Positions 52,745 through 61,113 of a DNA stretch of 64,000 bases are shown here, in pieces. The notes beneath the pieces are model-generated. The model was not told the DNA's origin. It saw nothing but the letters and a program-made list of their open reading frames with translations, and did not search any database. The translations under genes were made by a program, and so were the position numbers. The stretch is from Prauserella flavalba. GTDB lineage: Bacteria; Actinomycetota; Actinomycetes; Mycobacteriales; Pseudonocardiaceae. Each line of letters begins with the position of its first letter. Positions within the stretch are counted from its first letter, which is position 1. Where the stretch lies: contig NZ_MASU01000001.1 in the NCBI RefSeq assembly GCF_003202235.1, positions 310,001 through 374,000 on the forward strand. Direction: 5' to 3'.

Positions 52745-53877
52745 GCACGTCGCCCGCGCTGCGCGACCCCGCCACGCCGTTGTGGTGGGGAACCATCGTG
52801 CTGCGCTGGGTGACGCTCGCCTTCGCACTCGGCGCACTGCTCGTGTACCGCTCCGGCTACGACCGGCCCGGCCTCGCGTGGGCGGCGTTCGGCGTGATGG
52901 CGGCGTGGTCGCTGGTGACCACGCTGACCTTCGCGCGCGAGTCACTTCGGCTGCGCTCGCTCGTGGTCGCCGACGTCGTGGTGACGTGCGGGGTGATGCT
53001 GACCTCGCAGCAGGTGCTCTCCGATCAGCAGTTCGCCGAGACGGCTCCGCTCGTCACCACAGTGTGGGCCTCCGTGGCTCCGCTGACGGCGGGCGCCCGG
53101 TTCGGCGCCGTCGGCGGAGTGCTCGCCGGGCTCGTGATGGCCGTGTGCACGGGGCTCGCGCGGCTGGAGTTCGACCTGGACGTCGCGCGCGACGGGGTAC
53201 TGCTGACGGCGAGCGGCCTGCTGATCGGCATCACCGCCACCACCGCGCGCCGATCGCAGGCCACGCTCGCACAGGCCATGCGCACCGAGGCGGCGACGGC
53301 CGAACGGGAACGGCTCGCCCGCTCCATTCACGACAGCGTGCTGCAGGTCCTCGCGCGCGTGCGGCGCAGGGGAGCCGAGCTCGGTGGCGAGGCGGCCGAG
53401 CTGGCAAGGCTGGCCGGAGAGCAGGAGATCGCGCTGCGCGCGCTGGTCAGCACCGAACCCTCCGGCCCCGCGGGCGGCGACGCCGACCTGCGCGCGGCGC
53501 TGCAACTACTGGCCACGCCGAGCGTGCAGGTCTCAGGACCCGCGGGCGACGTGCGCCTGCCGGCCACGGTCGTCACCGAGCTCGTGGCCGTCGCCAAGGA
53601 GGCATTGTCCAATGTGGAACGGCACGCGGGACCTGCGGCGAAGGCGTGGGTGCTGCTGGAGGACGTCGTGCTGACGATCAGGGACGACGGCCCCGGCATC
53701 CCGCCGGGCAGGCTCGAGGCGGCCGAGGCCGAGGGACACCTCGGCGTCGCGATGTCCATCAGAGGCAGGGTGAACGACCTGGGCGGCACGAGCACGCTGG
53801 AGACCGCGCCGGGAGCGGGAACCGAGTGGGAGCTGCGCGTGCCGCGACCGAGACAGCGGAGGAGGGGGAGCCGATGA
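52741..53877 (+). CDS. MacS-like sensor histidine kinase
   Basis: The 378-residue product opens with WWGTIVLRWVTLAFALGALLVYR (span 1) and has about five spans to residue 165. The phosphoacceptor helix is LARSIHDSVLQVLARV (H197), then the ATPase domain has VAKEALSNVERHA and DDGPGIPPGR. The membrane domain recalls MacS of the Streptomyces MacRS system, involved in morphogenesis and antibiotic production; that identity is by resemblance only. GTG 52741 overlaps the transporter stop (GTGA). Confidence 0.85.
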   Translation: MSTSPALRDPATPLWWGTIVLRWVTLAFALGALLVYRSGYDRPGLAWAAFGVMAAWSLVTTLTFARESLRLRSLVVADVVVTCGVMLTSQQVLSDQQFAETAPLVTTVWASVAPLTAGARFGAVGGVLAGLVMAVCTGLARLEFDLDVARDGVLLTASGLLIGITATTARRSQATLAQAMRTEAATAERERLARSIHDSVLQVLARVRRRGAELGGEAAELARLAGEQEIALRALVSTEPSGPAGGDADLRAALQLLATPSVQVSGPAGDVRLPATVVTELVAVAKEALSNVERHAGPAAKAWVLLEDVVLTIRDDGPGIPPGRLEAAEAEGHLGVAMSIRGRVNDLGGTSTLETAPGAGTEWELRVPRPRQRRRGSR

Positions 53878-54527
53878 CGGTCTCGGTGATGATCGTCGAC
53901 GACCATCCGATCTGGCGGGATGGCGTGGCCCGCGACCTGGCAGAGCACGGTTTCGACGTGCGGGCCACGGCCGCGGACGCCGACGCGGCCGTGCGGATCG
54001 CCGGGACGGTGCGGCCCGACGTGGTCCTGATGGACCTGAACCTCGGCGACACGTCCGGCGTGGTCGCCACGCGTTCGATCACGCGGGACCTGCCGGAGAC
54101 GCGGGTGCTCGTGCTCTCCGCGAGCGGGGAGCACAGCGACGTGCTGGAGGCGGTGAAGGCGGGCGCGTCGGGCTACCTGGTGAAGTCGGCGTCGGTGCGC
54201 GAGCTGGTGGACGCCGTCCACCGCACCGCGGACGGAGACCCGGTGTTCACGGCCGGGCTCGCGGGCATGGTGCTGGGCGAGTACCGGCGCATGGCCGACG
54301 CGCCCGCCGCCGGGGAGCCGCCGCCCCGGCTCACCGAGCGGGAGACCGACGTGCTGCGCCTCGTGGCCAAGGGACTCACCGCGAAGCAGATCGCCGACCG
54401 GCTCGTGATCTCCCACCGGACCGTGGAGAACCACGTGCAGTCGACGCTGCGCAAGCTCCAGCTGCACAACCGGGTCGAGCTCGCGCGCTACGCGATCGAG
54501 CACGGCCTGGACCGCGAGGAGGAGTAG
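53874..54527 (+). CDS. MacR-like LuxR-family response regulator
   Basis: The product has 217 residues: the receiver with DDHP at the N-terminus, phosphoacceptor D54 in VVLMDLNLGD and K in YLVKSAS; helix-turn-helix LTERETDVLRLVAKGLTAKQIA and SHRTVENHVQSTLRKLQLHNRVELARYA. Its ATG overlaps the kinase stop and follows GGAGGGGGAG. As MacR in Streptomyces controls membrane and lipoprotein genes, nearby envelope genes are possible targets. Confidence 0.9.
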   Translation: MTVSVMIVDDHPIWRDGVARDLAEHGFDVRATAADADAAVRIAGTVRPDVVLMDLNLGDTSGVVATRSITRDLPETRVLVLSASGEHSDVLEAVKAGASGYLVKSASVRELVDAVHRTADGDPVFTAGLAGMVLGEYRRMADAPAAGEPPPRLTERETDVLRLVAKGLTAKQIADRLVISHRTVENHVQSTLRKLQLHNRVELARYAIEHGLDREEE

Positions 54528-54534
54528 CGGCGCC

Positions 54535-54885
54535 GTGCTCGGACTCGACGACCTGCGTGCCTACGCGAACGCGCTGCCGGAGGTGGAGGAGAAGACGCAT
54601 TTCCGGCTGCCGAGCTTCGCCGTCAGGGGCGAACCCTTCGCCGGGCTCGAGCGGGGCGAGACCACCGCCATCGTCGCCGTTGACCGGGAGACCGCCGGGG
54701 CGGCCGTCGCGGAGGATCCGGCGACCTATGAGGAGGTGTGGCGCAACGCCGGCCGTCCGATCTGGGTGGGCGTGCGCGTACGGCTCGCGAGCGTGCCGGC
54801 CGAGCGGCTGAGAGAACTCGTCGAGGCCGCGTGGCGCAACAAGGCGCCCAACCGAGTCGTCGCGGCCTACGACGCCGAACGCTGA
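54535..54885 (+). CDS. MmcQ/YjbR-family protein
   Basis: The 116-residue small protein has a CyaY-like fold by family: LDDLRAYANALPEVEEKTHF, FRLPSFAVRGEPF and WVGVRVRLASVPAERLRELVEAAWRNKAP. The usual role is unclear (possible DNA-binding). GTG 54535 is 7 nt after the macR stop with AGGAGGAG overlapping macR's end, so it is probably the last gene of the operon. Confidence 0.86.
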   Translation: MLGLDDLRAYANALPEVEEKTHFRLPSFAVRGEPFAGLERGETTAIVAVDRETAGAAVAEDPATYEEVWRNAGRPIWVGVRVRLASVPAERLRELVEAAWRNKAPNRVVAAYDAER

Positions 54886-54955
54886 CCGGCGTTCAGGGTC
54901 GGCTCCGGGGTTTTCCCCGATCCTCCGGACGATCCGGACCCATAGCATCGAAGCC

Positions 54956-55615
54956 GTGGCTGAGGGCGAGAACAACCAGACGGAACAGGCGCCGGTCCTC
55001 GACGAGCAGGCCCGGCAGCGCAACCTGCGGGTCTCGGACGCGGAGCGCGAGCACGTCGTCGAGTTGCTTCAGCGCGCGATCGGGCGGGGCATGCTCGATC
55101 TCGACGAGTTCACCGAACGCACGGACATCGCGCTCGCGGCCCGTACCCGCGGCGAACTGAACGCCGTGCTCATCGATCTGCCAGGGCTCGTGCACAGCGA
55201 CGCGGTGGTCCCGGCGACGTCGATTGCGGCCCCCGCATTCGTCCCCGCGGCGGACGGCGAGCGGCTGGAGCTGAAGGCGCACGGCTCGTCGCTCGTTCGG
55301 CGCGGCCGCTGGCGGGTGCCGACCGAGATCCTGGTACGCAACAAGTACGGCGAGACCAAGCTCGACTTCACCGAGGCCGACATCACCGGCCCCGTTGTCC
55401 ACGTCGAGCTGGACACCAAGTGGAGCTCGGTCACCGTGATCATCCCCGAGCAGGGTGCCGTGGACCTCAACGGCATCACCGAGGTGAAGTGGTCGTCGAT
55501 TGACGACAAGACCAACTCCACCGGCAAGGCCGGCGTGCCGAGGTTCGTGCTCACCGGCCGCGTCTACGGCGGCTCGCTCACCACCCGCTACCCCCGCCGC
55601 GGCCTCTTCGGCTGA
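54956..55615 (+). CDS. DUF1707 protein with LiaF-like C-terminal domain
   Basis: The product has 219 residues. The DUF1707 domain (LRVSDAEREHVVELLQRAIGRGMLDLDEFTERTDIALAARTRGEL) is followed by a beta-solenoid-like domain similar to cell-wall-active antibiotic response proteins (KLDFTEADITGPVVHVELDTKWSSVTVIIPEQGAVDLNGI). No membrane span. GTG 54956 lies 7 nt after TAGCAT (54943-54948), a clean leaderless start. It ends just before palindrome copy 4. Confidence 0.85.
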   Translation: MAEGENNQTEQAPVLDEQARQRNLRVSDAEREHVVELLQRAIGRGMLDLDEFTERTDIALAARTRGELNAVLIDLPGLVHSDAVVPATSIAAPAFVPAADGERLELKAHGSSLVRRGRWRVPTEILVRNKYGETKLDFTEADITGPVVHVELDTKWSSVTVIIPEQGAVDLNGITEVKWSSIDDKTNSTGKAGVPRFVLTGRVYGGSLTTRYPRRGLFG

Positions 55616-55638
55616 CCCGTTCGCGACGCCCCGACTTG

Positions 55639-55685
55639 CCCCAAGGCACTGTGGTCGCGTTGAACGCGACCACAGTGCCTTGGGG
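55639..55685. repeat. Palindromic repeat, copy 4 (convergent junction)
   Basis: A perfect 21-bp stem (55639-55659 with 55665-55685), loop TTGAA and tip GCG/CGC. The outer CCCCAAGGC matches copies 1 and 2, but the middle is ACTGTGGTC instead of CACCTTTGTT, with the opposite arm changed to match. It lies between the convergent DUF1707 and ptsI genes. Confidence 0.85.
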
Positions 55686-55693
55686 AGCGTTGG

Positions 55694-57328
55694 TCAGGCG
55701 TCCTTGGCGGCGGCGCGGGCGGCCTGGGCCGTGGGAGCGGCCACGGCGGCCTGAGCGGCGCGCTCGCAGTCGGCGAGGGTCACCGCCACGAGGCTCGCGC
55801 CGACGGCCCGCACGGAGCCCGCGTTCATCGACAGGCTCGTGACGCCGAGCCCGGCGAGCACCCTCGCCAGCAACGGATCGGCGGCGGCCTCACCGCACAC
55901 GCCCGCGGGCTTGCCGGTGGCCTTCGCGGCCTCGCCGACGAGCGCCATGAGCCGCAACAGGCCGGGCTGCCACGGGTCGTTGAGCTTCGCCACGGCTCCG
56001 AGCTGCCGGTCGGCGGCGAACGTGTACTGGGCTAGATCATTGGTGCCCAGCGACACGAAGTCCACCGCGTCGAGCACCTCCCTCGCGGTGAGCGCCGCCG
56101 CGGGCACCTCGATCATCACGCCCGCCCTCGCGATGCCCGCCGCACGCACGCGCTCGGCGAACCACGCGGCCTCCTCGGCCGTGGCCACCATCGGCGCCAT
56201 CACGGAGACCTCGGCGCCGGAGTCGGCCGCCGCGCCCGCGATGGCCTCCAGCTGCCGGTCGAGCACGCCGGTGCGGTCGAACGCGACGCGCACGCCTCGC
56301 ACTCCCAGCGCCGGGTTGGGTTCCACCTCGGGGTCGAGGAAGGCCAGCGGCTTGTCAGCTCCCGCGTCGAGCGTGCGCACGATCACCGGCTTGCCCCGGA
56401 ACGGTTCCAGCACCGCGGTGTAGGCGCCGCGCTGCTGGTCCACCGACGGTTCGTCGTCGGCGTCGAGGTAGCTGAACTCGGTGCGGAACAGGCCGACGCC
56501 CTCCGCACCGGCCTCGGCGGCGGCCCGCGCGTCGACAGGGCCTCCGACGTTGGCCAGCACCTTGACCCGGTGCCCGTCGCCGGTCTCACCGACGCCGTTC
56601 CACTCGGCCGCTCCGGCGGCCGTGGCGGCCACGGCGGGCGCGCTGGGGTCGACGGCCTCGATCGTGCCGGTGTCGCCGTCGACGGAGATCGCCTCTGCCT
56701 CGAACGCGAGCACCCCGCGCGCGGCCACGACGGCGGGGATGCCGAGCGAGCGCGCGAGGATCGCGGTGTGGCTGGTGGGGCCGCCCTCCTCGGTCACGAG
56801 CGCGAGTACCTTCGCCGGGTCGAGGCCGGCGGTGTCGGCGGGCGCGAGGTCACGCGCGACGAGCACGCTCGGCGTCGCGGGCTCGGGCACTCCCGGCGGG
56901 GCGATGCCGAGGATCTCGGCGATGATCCGGTCACGCACGTCCTGGATGTCCCGCACCCGCTCGGCCATGCGGCCGCCTGCGCTGGCGAGTGCCTGCGCGA
57001 AGTTGTTCGCGGCCTCGTAGACGGCTCGCGCGGCGGGGATGCGCTGCGCGGTGACGAGCTGCTCGGCCTGGCTCAGCAGTGCCGGGTCTGACGCCATCGC
57101 CGCGGTGGTGAGCAGGATCGCCGCCGCGTCACCACTCGCCGTTTCCGCCATCGTCTCGAGCCTGGTCGTGACGGCCTGCGCCGCGGGCGCGACGAGCGCG
57201 GCCTCGGCGTACGGGTCGTCGGGACCGGGGCTGCTGGCCGGCTCCTCGATCGACTCGGTGATCTTGACGACGGGGCCGCTCGCGCGGCCAGGGCTCACGC
57301 CCACCCCGGAGAGCTGTGCGTCAGACAT
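55694..57328 (-). CDS. ptsI: PTS enzyme I (phosphoenolpyruvate-protein phosphotransferase)
   Basis: Transfers phosphate from PEP to HPr, starting the sugar phosphotransferase cascade in the cytoplasm. The 544 residues contain active-site GGPTSHTAILARS (H187), GLFRTEFSYLDADDEPS, PVIVRTLDAGADKPLAFL, MIEVPAAAL, FVSLGTNDLAQYTFAADR and VCGEAAADPL. HPr and crr are not in the window. ATG 57328 follows TATGGT by 7 nt (leaderless geometry), and the start lies inside a DasR-type operator. Confidence 0.95.
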   Translation of the reverse strand: MSDAQLSGVGVSPGRASGPVVKITESIEEPASSPGPDDPYAEAALVAPAAQAVTTRLETMAETASGDAAAILLTTAAMASDPALLSQAEQLVTAQRIPAARAVYEAANNFAQALASAGGRMAERVRDIQDVRDRIIAEILGIAPPGVPEPATPSVLVARDLAPADTAGLDPAKVLALVTEEGGPTSHTAILARSLGIPAVVAARGVLAFEAEAISVDGDTGTIEAVDPSAPAVAATAAGAAEWNGVGETGDGHRVKVLANVGGPVDARAAAEAGAEGVGLFRTEFSYLDADDEPSVDQQRGAYTAVLEPFRGKPVIVRTLDAGADKPLAFLDPEVEPNPALGVRGVRVAFDRTGVLDRQLEAIAGAAADSGAEVSVMAPMVATAEEAAWFAERVRAAGIARAGVMIEVPAAALTAREVLDAVDFVSLGTNDLAQYTFAADRQLGAVAKLNDPWQPGLLRLMALVGEAAKATGKPAGVCGEAAADPLLARVLAGLGVTSLSMNAGSVRAVGASLVAVTLADCERAAQAAVAAPTAQAARAAAKDA

Positions 57329-57339
57329 GGTCTAGACCA
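57328..57339. promoter_or_regulatory. DasR-type operator (dre) on the ptsI start
   Basis: TGGTCTAGACCA is a perfect 12-bp palindrome, extended to 14 bp at 57327-57340. It equals the core of the GntR/HutC-family regulator DasR's site in Streptomyces, which represses PTS and N-acetylglucosamine genes. It overlaps the initiation codon and -10 region of ptsI. Confidence 0.75.
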
Positions 57340-57376
57340 TAGCGGTACATGTTCCTCCAATGGACCGGTGCGAGGC

Positions 57377-58246
57377 TCACTGTAGTTCGCTCGCACTCGG
57401 GTACGAGGGCTGCGCACCGCGACGCGTGACCGACATCGCCGCGACCCGCACGGCCCTGCGCGCGGCATCGGCGACGGAGTCTCCCTGCGCGAGCGCGGTG
57501 GCGAGCGCGCCGGCGAAGGCGTCTCCGGCACCGGTCGTGTCCACGGCGTCGACCTTCGGCGAGGCGACCTCGGTGAGCCCGTCCGAGGTCACCACCACGG
57601 CGCCGCGGGCGCCAACGGTGACCACGGCGGAACGCGGGCCGAGCTCGAGCAGCCGCGAGAACTCGGCCGACTCGGCGCCCAGCAGCCACGCGGCCTCGTG
57701 CTCGTTGACCACCAGCACGTCCAGCGCGGCGAGGGCGCTGTCGGCGACCTTCGCGACGGGCGACAGGTTGAGGACCGTCAGCACACCCTTGGCGGCGCCC
57801 GCGGCGATGGCGTGCTCGACGGTCGGCAGCGGGGTCTCCAGCGAGGCCACCACCACGCGGGCGCCGTCGAGCGCACTGTCGACGTCGGCGGGCTCCAGTG
57901 CGAGGTTGGCGCCGGGGGAGACGAGGATCGAGTTCTCGCCGTCGGGGGTCACGGTGATGTAGGCGACGCCGGTCGGCCGGTCGACGATCCGCACCAGTTC
58001 GGTGCGGACCCCGGCGCCGCTCAACGAGTCCAGCAGCAGCCTGCCGTGGCCGTCGTCGCCGAGCGCGCCCAGCAGGGCGACGTCGGCGCCGAGCCGGGCC
58101 GCGGCGACCGCCGTGTTGGCACCCTTGCCGCCGGGCAGCGTCACGGTGTCGCCGCCGAGCACGGTCTCCCCGGCCCCCGGCCTGCGTTCTGTGGCGACGA
58201 CGAGGTCGGCATTGGCCGAGCCGACGACAAGCACCTGTGCTTTCAC
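57377..58246 (-). CDS. rbsK: Ribokinase (PfkB family)
   Basis: The 289-residue product phosphorylates ribose (or a similar sugar) with ATP. It has the N-terminal VLVVGSANADLVV, sugar-binding GGKGANTAVAAARLGA, GVAYITV, NLSP, VVNEHEA and the ATP/anion-hole signature VDTTGAGDAFAGALA with catalytic Asp. GTG 58246 is chosen as the family start; the frame extends upstream without similarity. It lies 48 nt upstream of ptsI on the same strand, but the operator and promoter in between make ptsI separately controllable. Confidence 0.88.
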   Translation of the reverse strand: MKAQVLVVGSANADLVVATERRPGAGETVLGGDTVTLPGGKGANTAVAAARLGADVALLGALGDDGHGRLLLDSLSGAGVRTELVRIVDRPTGVAYITVTPDGENSILVSPGANLALEPADVDSALDGARVVVASLETPLPTVEHAIAAGAAKGVLTVLNLSPVAKVADSALAALDVLVVNEHEAAWLLGAESAEFSRLLELGPRSAVVTVGARGAVVVTSDGLTEVASPKVDAVDTTGAGDAFAGALATALAQGDSVADAARRAVRVAAMSVTRRGAQPSYPSASELQ

Positions 58247-58553
58247 GACGCCAAGCCTGCCATGAGATCGCGCTGATCGACCCATGACCTCGACGCTTGA
58301 ACAGACGTGAATTCCTTTGTAACTTTCGTGGCTGCTGATGCGACAATCAGGCGAGTGTTCGCACCGAGCTTCACTCGTTCAGGTGAGTTCGGGGTCCAGG
58401 CGTCATCGTCGGGGCCGGGTGAACTCTCCACAGACACCACCGCGTTCGCGCGGGGTGTTGTCCGACCCCGGTCCCCGGACCCAGTCGGGCATCGGGTCGC
58501 CGGCACCGGTCACGTAGCCCCCCGAGTGATCGGTGCCGGCGGCGCCCTGATCG
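58247..58553. other. Non-coding gap between rbsK and the PH-like membrane protein
   Basis: These 307 bases hold no convincing gene; the open frames here are low-quality and antisense. It must contain the rbsK promoter on the minus strand; the A/T-richer stretch around 58305-58350 is the likely place. It also holds the end region of the gene at 58554, without an obvious strong hairpin. Confidence 0.5.
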
Positions 58554-60272
58554 TCAGGCCCGCACGGCCACCCGTTCCGGCCCGCGTTCGCGCACGGCGG
58601 CCGCGAGCCGCCTCCCGGCCTCCCTCGACAGCTCGGCCAGCACACCGGCGTGCAGCCCCTCGATCGGCTCGTCACTCGGAACCAGGCGCACGAGACCGTC
58701 CTCGACCACCAGTTCCCGCACGTCGCCCCAGTCCACCGAGAGCACGTGCCCGCCCGGCTGCGCGAAGCGGAGGCGCTCGCCGTCCACCACGAACTCGCCC
58801 GGCCCGCCCCGGAACCGCGCGCGGTACAGCACGACGATGCCCGCGCAGGTCAGCACGCCCAGCGCCAGCGCCGGCTTCTCAAGGCCACCGGCGAGCGCGG
58901 CGAGTGTGGCGAGACCGAGCAGCCACGTCGTGAAGACCCCGCTCGTGCGCGCGACCGACGGCGTGGCCGCGTCGACGGTGACGGCGGCACCCGGCTCCGC
59001 CTTCGCCGCACCCCAGCGGACGATGCGGGCCGCCGCCCGCAGCGTGCGGGCGAAGCCGAAGCCACCACGCCGGACCTCGCGGGCGGGCCAGCGCACCACA
59101 CCGGGGCGGTACCGCTCGGCGGCCGCCGCGAACGTCTCGGCGTCGGCGAGCGGCAGCGCGGGCGAGAGCACGTGGCCGTAGCGGCCCGTGGTGCGGACGA
59201 ACTCCGGCGGCCACGGCGGCGTGCCCTCCGCCGACTCGCGGGAGCAGTAGGCCGTCACCAGCTCGGCGCCGTGCGGGCCGGGGTACTCGTCGAACACGAG
59301 GCCCTCCACCTGCCGCCACGGCACCGTTCGCGTCGTGTCGTCGTTCATCGGCACGTGGATGCCCTGCTCGTCGAGCGTCACCGTCACGTAGCTGACCGAC
59401 GGCTTGGCCGCCTCGCGGTGGCCGTACACCGTGACCCACCCGAGCGCGAGGCCAAGCACCACCAGCGCGCCGCTGAGCAGGTACGCGGGATCGAACCCCG
59501 TGCCCAGGTCGTGGGTGACGTAGCCGAGCACGCCGCCGAGGCCCAGCACCGCGAGCGCGTTCACCGCGAGATAGGCCACGAGCACGATCCGGACGGCGAG
59601 GTCGTTCGCCCCGTGCAGCGGGATCTCCACCCGCGCCGGGTCCGAGGGCCGCGACGGCTCCTCCGAAGACGGCGCCGTCGGCGCCGACGGCACCGACGGC
59701 AACCGGCCGTCCCGGTGGTACCGGTTGGCGGTCACCCTCCGCAGGTCCGGGTCGGCGCGGTAGCGCAGGGTCGCCGAGAAGGCCAGCGCCGCGAACAGGG
59801 ACCGGAACCCGGTCGCCCACACGAAGACGACTCCACCCGCGACGGCCACCCACACCAGCACGGTGAGGAACCCGTACGGATGACCGACGTCGCGCACCCA
59901 CTTGCCGTCGTCCTGCCGCACCGGCACCGTCCTGCCGATGTCGGCAGCGGTCAGCTCGTCGGCGCGGAAGGCGACCGGACCGTCCACACCGGGCACCCGC
60001 GCCGTGCACTCCCAGAAGTAGCCGAGGCCCCCGGTGCTCACCGGGCCACGCCGCTCACACGACTCGACCTGGGCGAGCGCGGCGCCCGAGCCCGTCCTCG
60101 TGTTGTTCTCCGGAGCGTCGGCGATGCGGAAGGCCGTCAGCAGACCCAGCACGGCGACCACGAGCACCAGCCACGTCGCGACGCTCTCCCCGAACATCGC
60201 CAGCCGCTCGCGCCGGTTGCGCAGCCCCGCGAGCAGCCGGGGATCTTCGAGTGGCGTTTCGTCGGCGATCAC
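58554..60272 (-). CDS. Large membrane protein with PH-like domains, unknown function
   Basis: The 572-residue product has about seven spans: two near the N-terminus (about 30-50 and 140-165), further pairs in the middle (about 230-290) and two near 440-480. An extracellular segment has two cysteines (ESCERRGPVSTG and WECTARVPG). Beta-rich cytoplasmic segments (VTVTLDEQGIHVPMNDDTTRTVPWRQVEGLVF and GEFVVDGERLRFAQPGGHVLSVDWGDV) look like bacterial PH domains. GTG 60272 has GAGGA upstream. It is divergent from a tetR gene 79 nt away, its possible regulator. Family not recognised with confidence. Confidence 0.72.
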   Translation of the reverse strand: MIADETPLEDPRLLAGLRNRRERLAMFGESVATWLVLVVAVLGLLTAFRIADAPENNTRTGSGAALAQVESCERRGPVSTGGLGYFWECTARVPGVDGPVAFRADELTAADIGRTVPVRQDDGKWVRDVGHPYGFLTVLVWVAVAGGVVFVWATGFRSLFAALAFSATLRYRADPDLRRVTANRYHRDGRLPSVPSAPTAPSSEEPSRPSDPARVEIPLHGANDLAVRIVLVAYLAVNALAVLGLGGVLGYVTHDLGTGFDPAYLLSGALVVLGLALGWVTVYGHREAAKPSVSYVTVTLDEQGIHVPMNDDTTRTVPWRQVEGLVFDEYPGPHGAELVTAYCSRESAEGTPPWPPEFVRTTGRYGHVLSPALPLADAETFAAAAERYRPGVVRWPAREVRRGGFGFARTLRAAARIVRWGAAKAEPGAAVTVDAATPSVARTSGVFTTWLLGLATLAALAGGLEKPALALGVLTCAGIVVLYRARFRGGPGEFVVDGERLRFAQPGGHVLSVDWGDVRELVVEDGLVRLVPSDEPIEGLHAGVLAELSREAGRRLAAAVRERGPERVAVRA

Positions 60273-60351
60273 GAGGTCACATCCTCGCGTAGCCCCTAAA
60301 CTGCGCAGAGTCCGGACCACAAGGACAAACGCCAGCTCAGCGGGGTGCGTC

Positions 60352-61113
60352 ATGAACAGGCCTGTACGCCGGGGTCGCGAACGCGCGGCCACCGACCGGG
60401 AAATCCGGCAGACGGCGAGGGCCCTGCTCGTCGAGCACGGCCCGGAGGCCGTCACCCTGCGGGCCATCGCCAGGGAGCTGGGCATCACCGCGCCCGCGCT
60501 GTACCGCTACTACGGCTCCCGCGACGACCTCATCGAGCACCTGCGCATCGACGTGATCTCCGATCTCGGCGACGAGCTGGCCACCGAGATCGCCGACCTG
60601 CGTAACGGCGGCACCCAGCAGCTGTTCGCGATCTGCAAGGGCTTCCGGCGCTGGGCGCTCACCCACACCAAGGAGTTCACGCTCGTCTTCGCGTCACCGA
60701 CGGGGGGCGTCGGCTCCGCGCCGAGCAGCGTCGCCACGCTGAAGCAGGTGACCGAGCCGTTCGGGCGGGTGTTCCTGCTCGCGGCAGGTCAGGTGCTGGC
60801 CGAGGCCGACGTCGCGCTGCCCGCCGACGACGTGGTGCCCACCGAACTGCGCGAGGACCTGGCCGCGTACCGGGACTCACTGCTCGCGGTGATGGCCGAC
60901 TCCGGGGTGAGCGTGCCCGCCGAACGGCTCACGCTCGGCACCACGTACCTCATGATGCAGTTCTGGGCCCGGCTCTACGGGCACGTCACGCTCGAGGTGT
61001 TCGGGAACTACCCGATCCCGGTGTCCAAGCCGGACGCGCTCTTCGACGCGCTGCTCGCGGACCTCGCCCGCGAGATCGGCCTGGACACCGGGCCCGTCAC
61101 AGAACCACGTTGA
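60352..61113 (+). CDS. TetR-family transcriptional regulator
   Basis: The 253-residue product has an N-terminal helix-turn-helix [49 protein letters not shown] and a large C-terminal ligand domain of the WHG type ([43 protein letters not shown]). ATG 60352 fits the family start; no strong ribosome binding site. It is divergent from the PH-like membrane protein. Its last 17 nt overlap the 3' end of leuS on the other strand. Confidence 0.87.
   Translation: MNRPVRRGRERAATDREIRQTARALLVEHGPEAVTLRAIARELGITAPALYRYYGSRDDLIEHLRIDVISDLGDELATEIADLRNGGTQQLFAICKGFRRWALTHTKEFTLVFASPTGGVGSAPSSVATLKQVTEPFGRVFLLAAGQVLAEADVALPADDVVPTELREDLAAYRDSLLAVMADSGVSVPAERLTLGTTYLMMQFWARLYGHVTLEVFGNYPIPVSKPDALFDALLADLAREIGLDTGPVTEPR

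Noticed and set aside
54906-54919. CGGGGTTTTCCCCG hairpin as a terminator after the MmcQ/YjbR gene
   Set aside because: The stem is only 5 bp and no U-tract follows; too weak to call.
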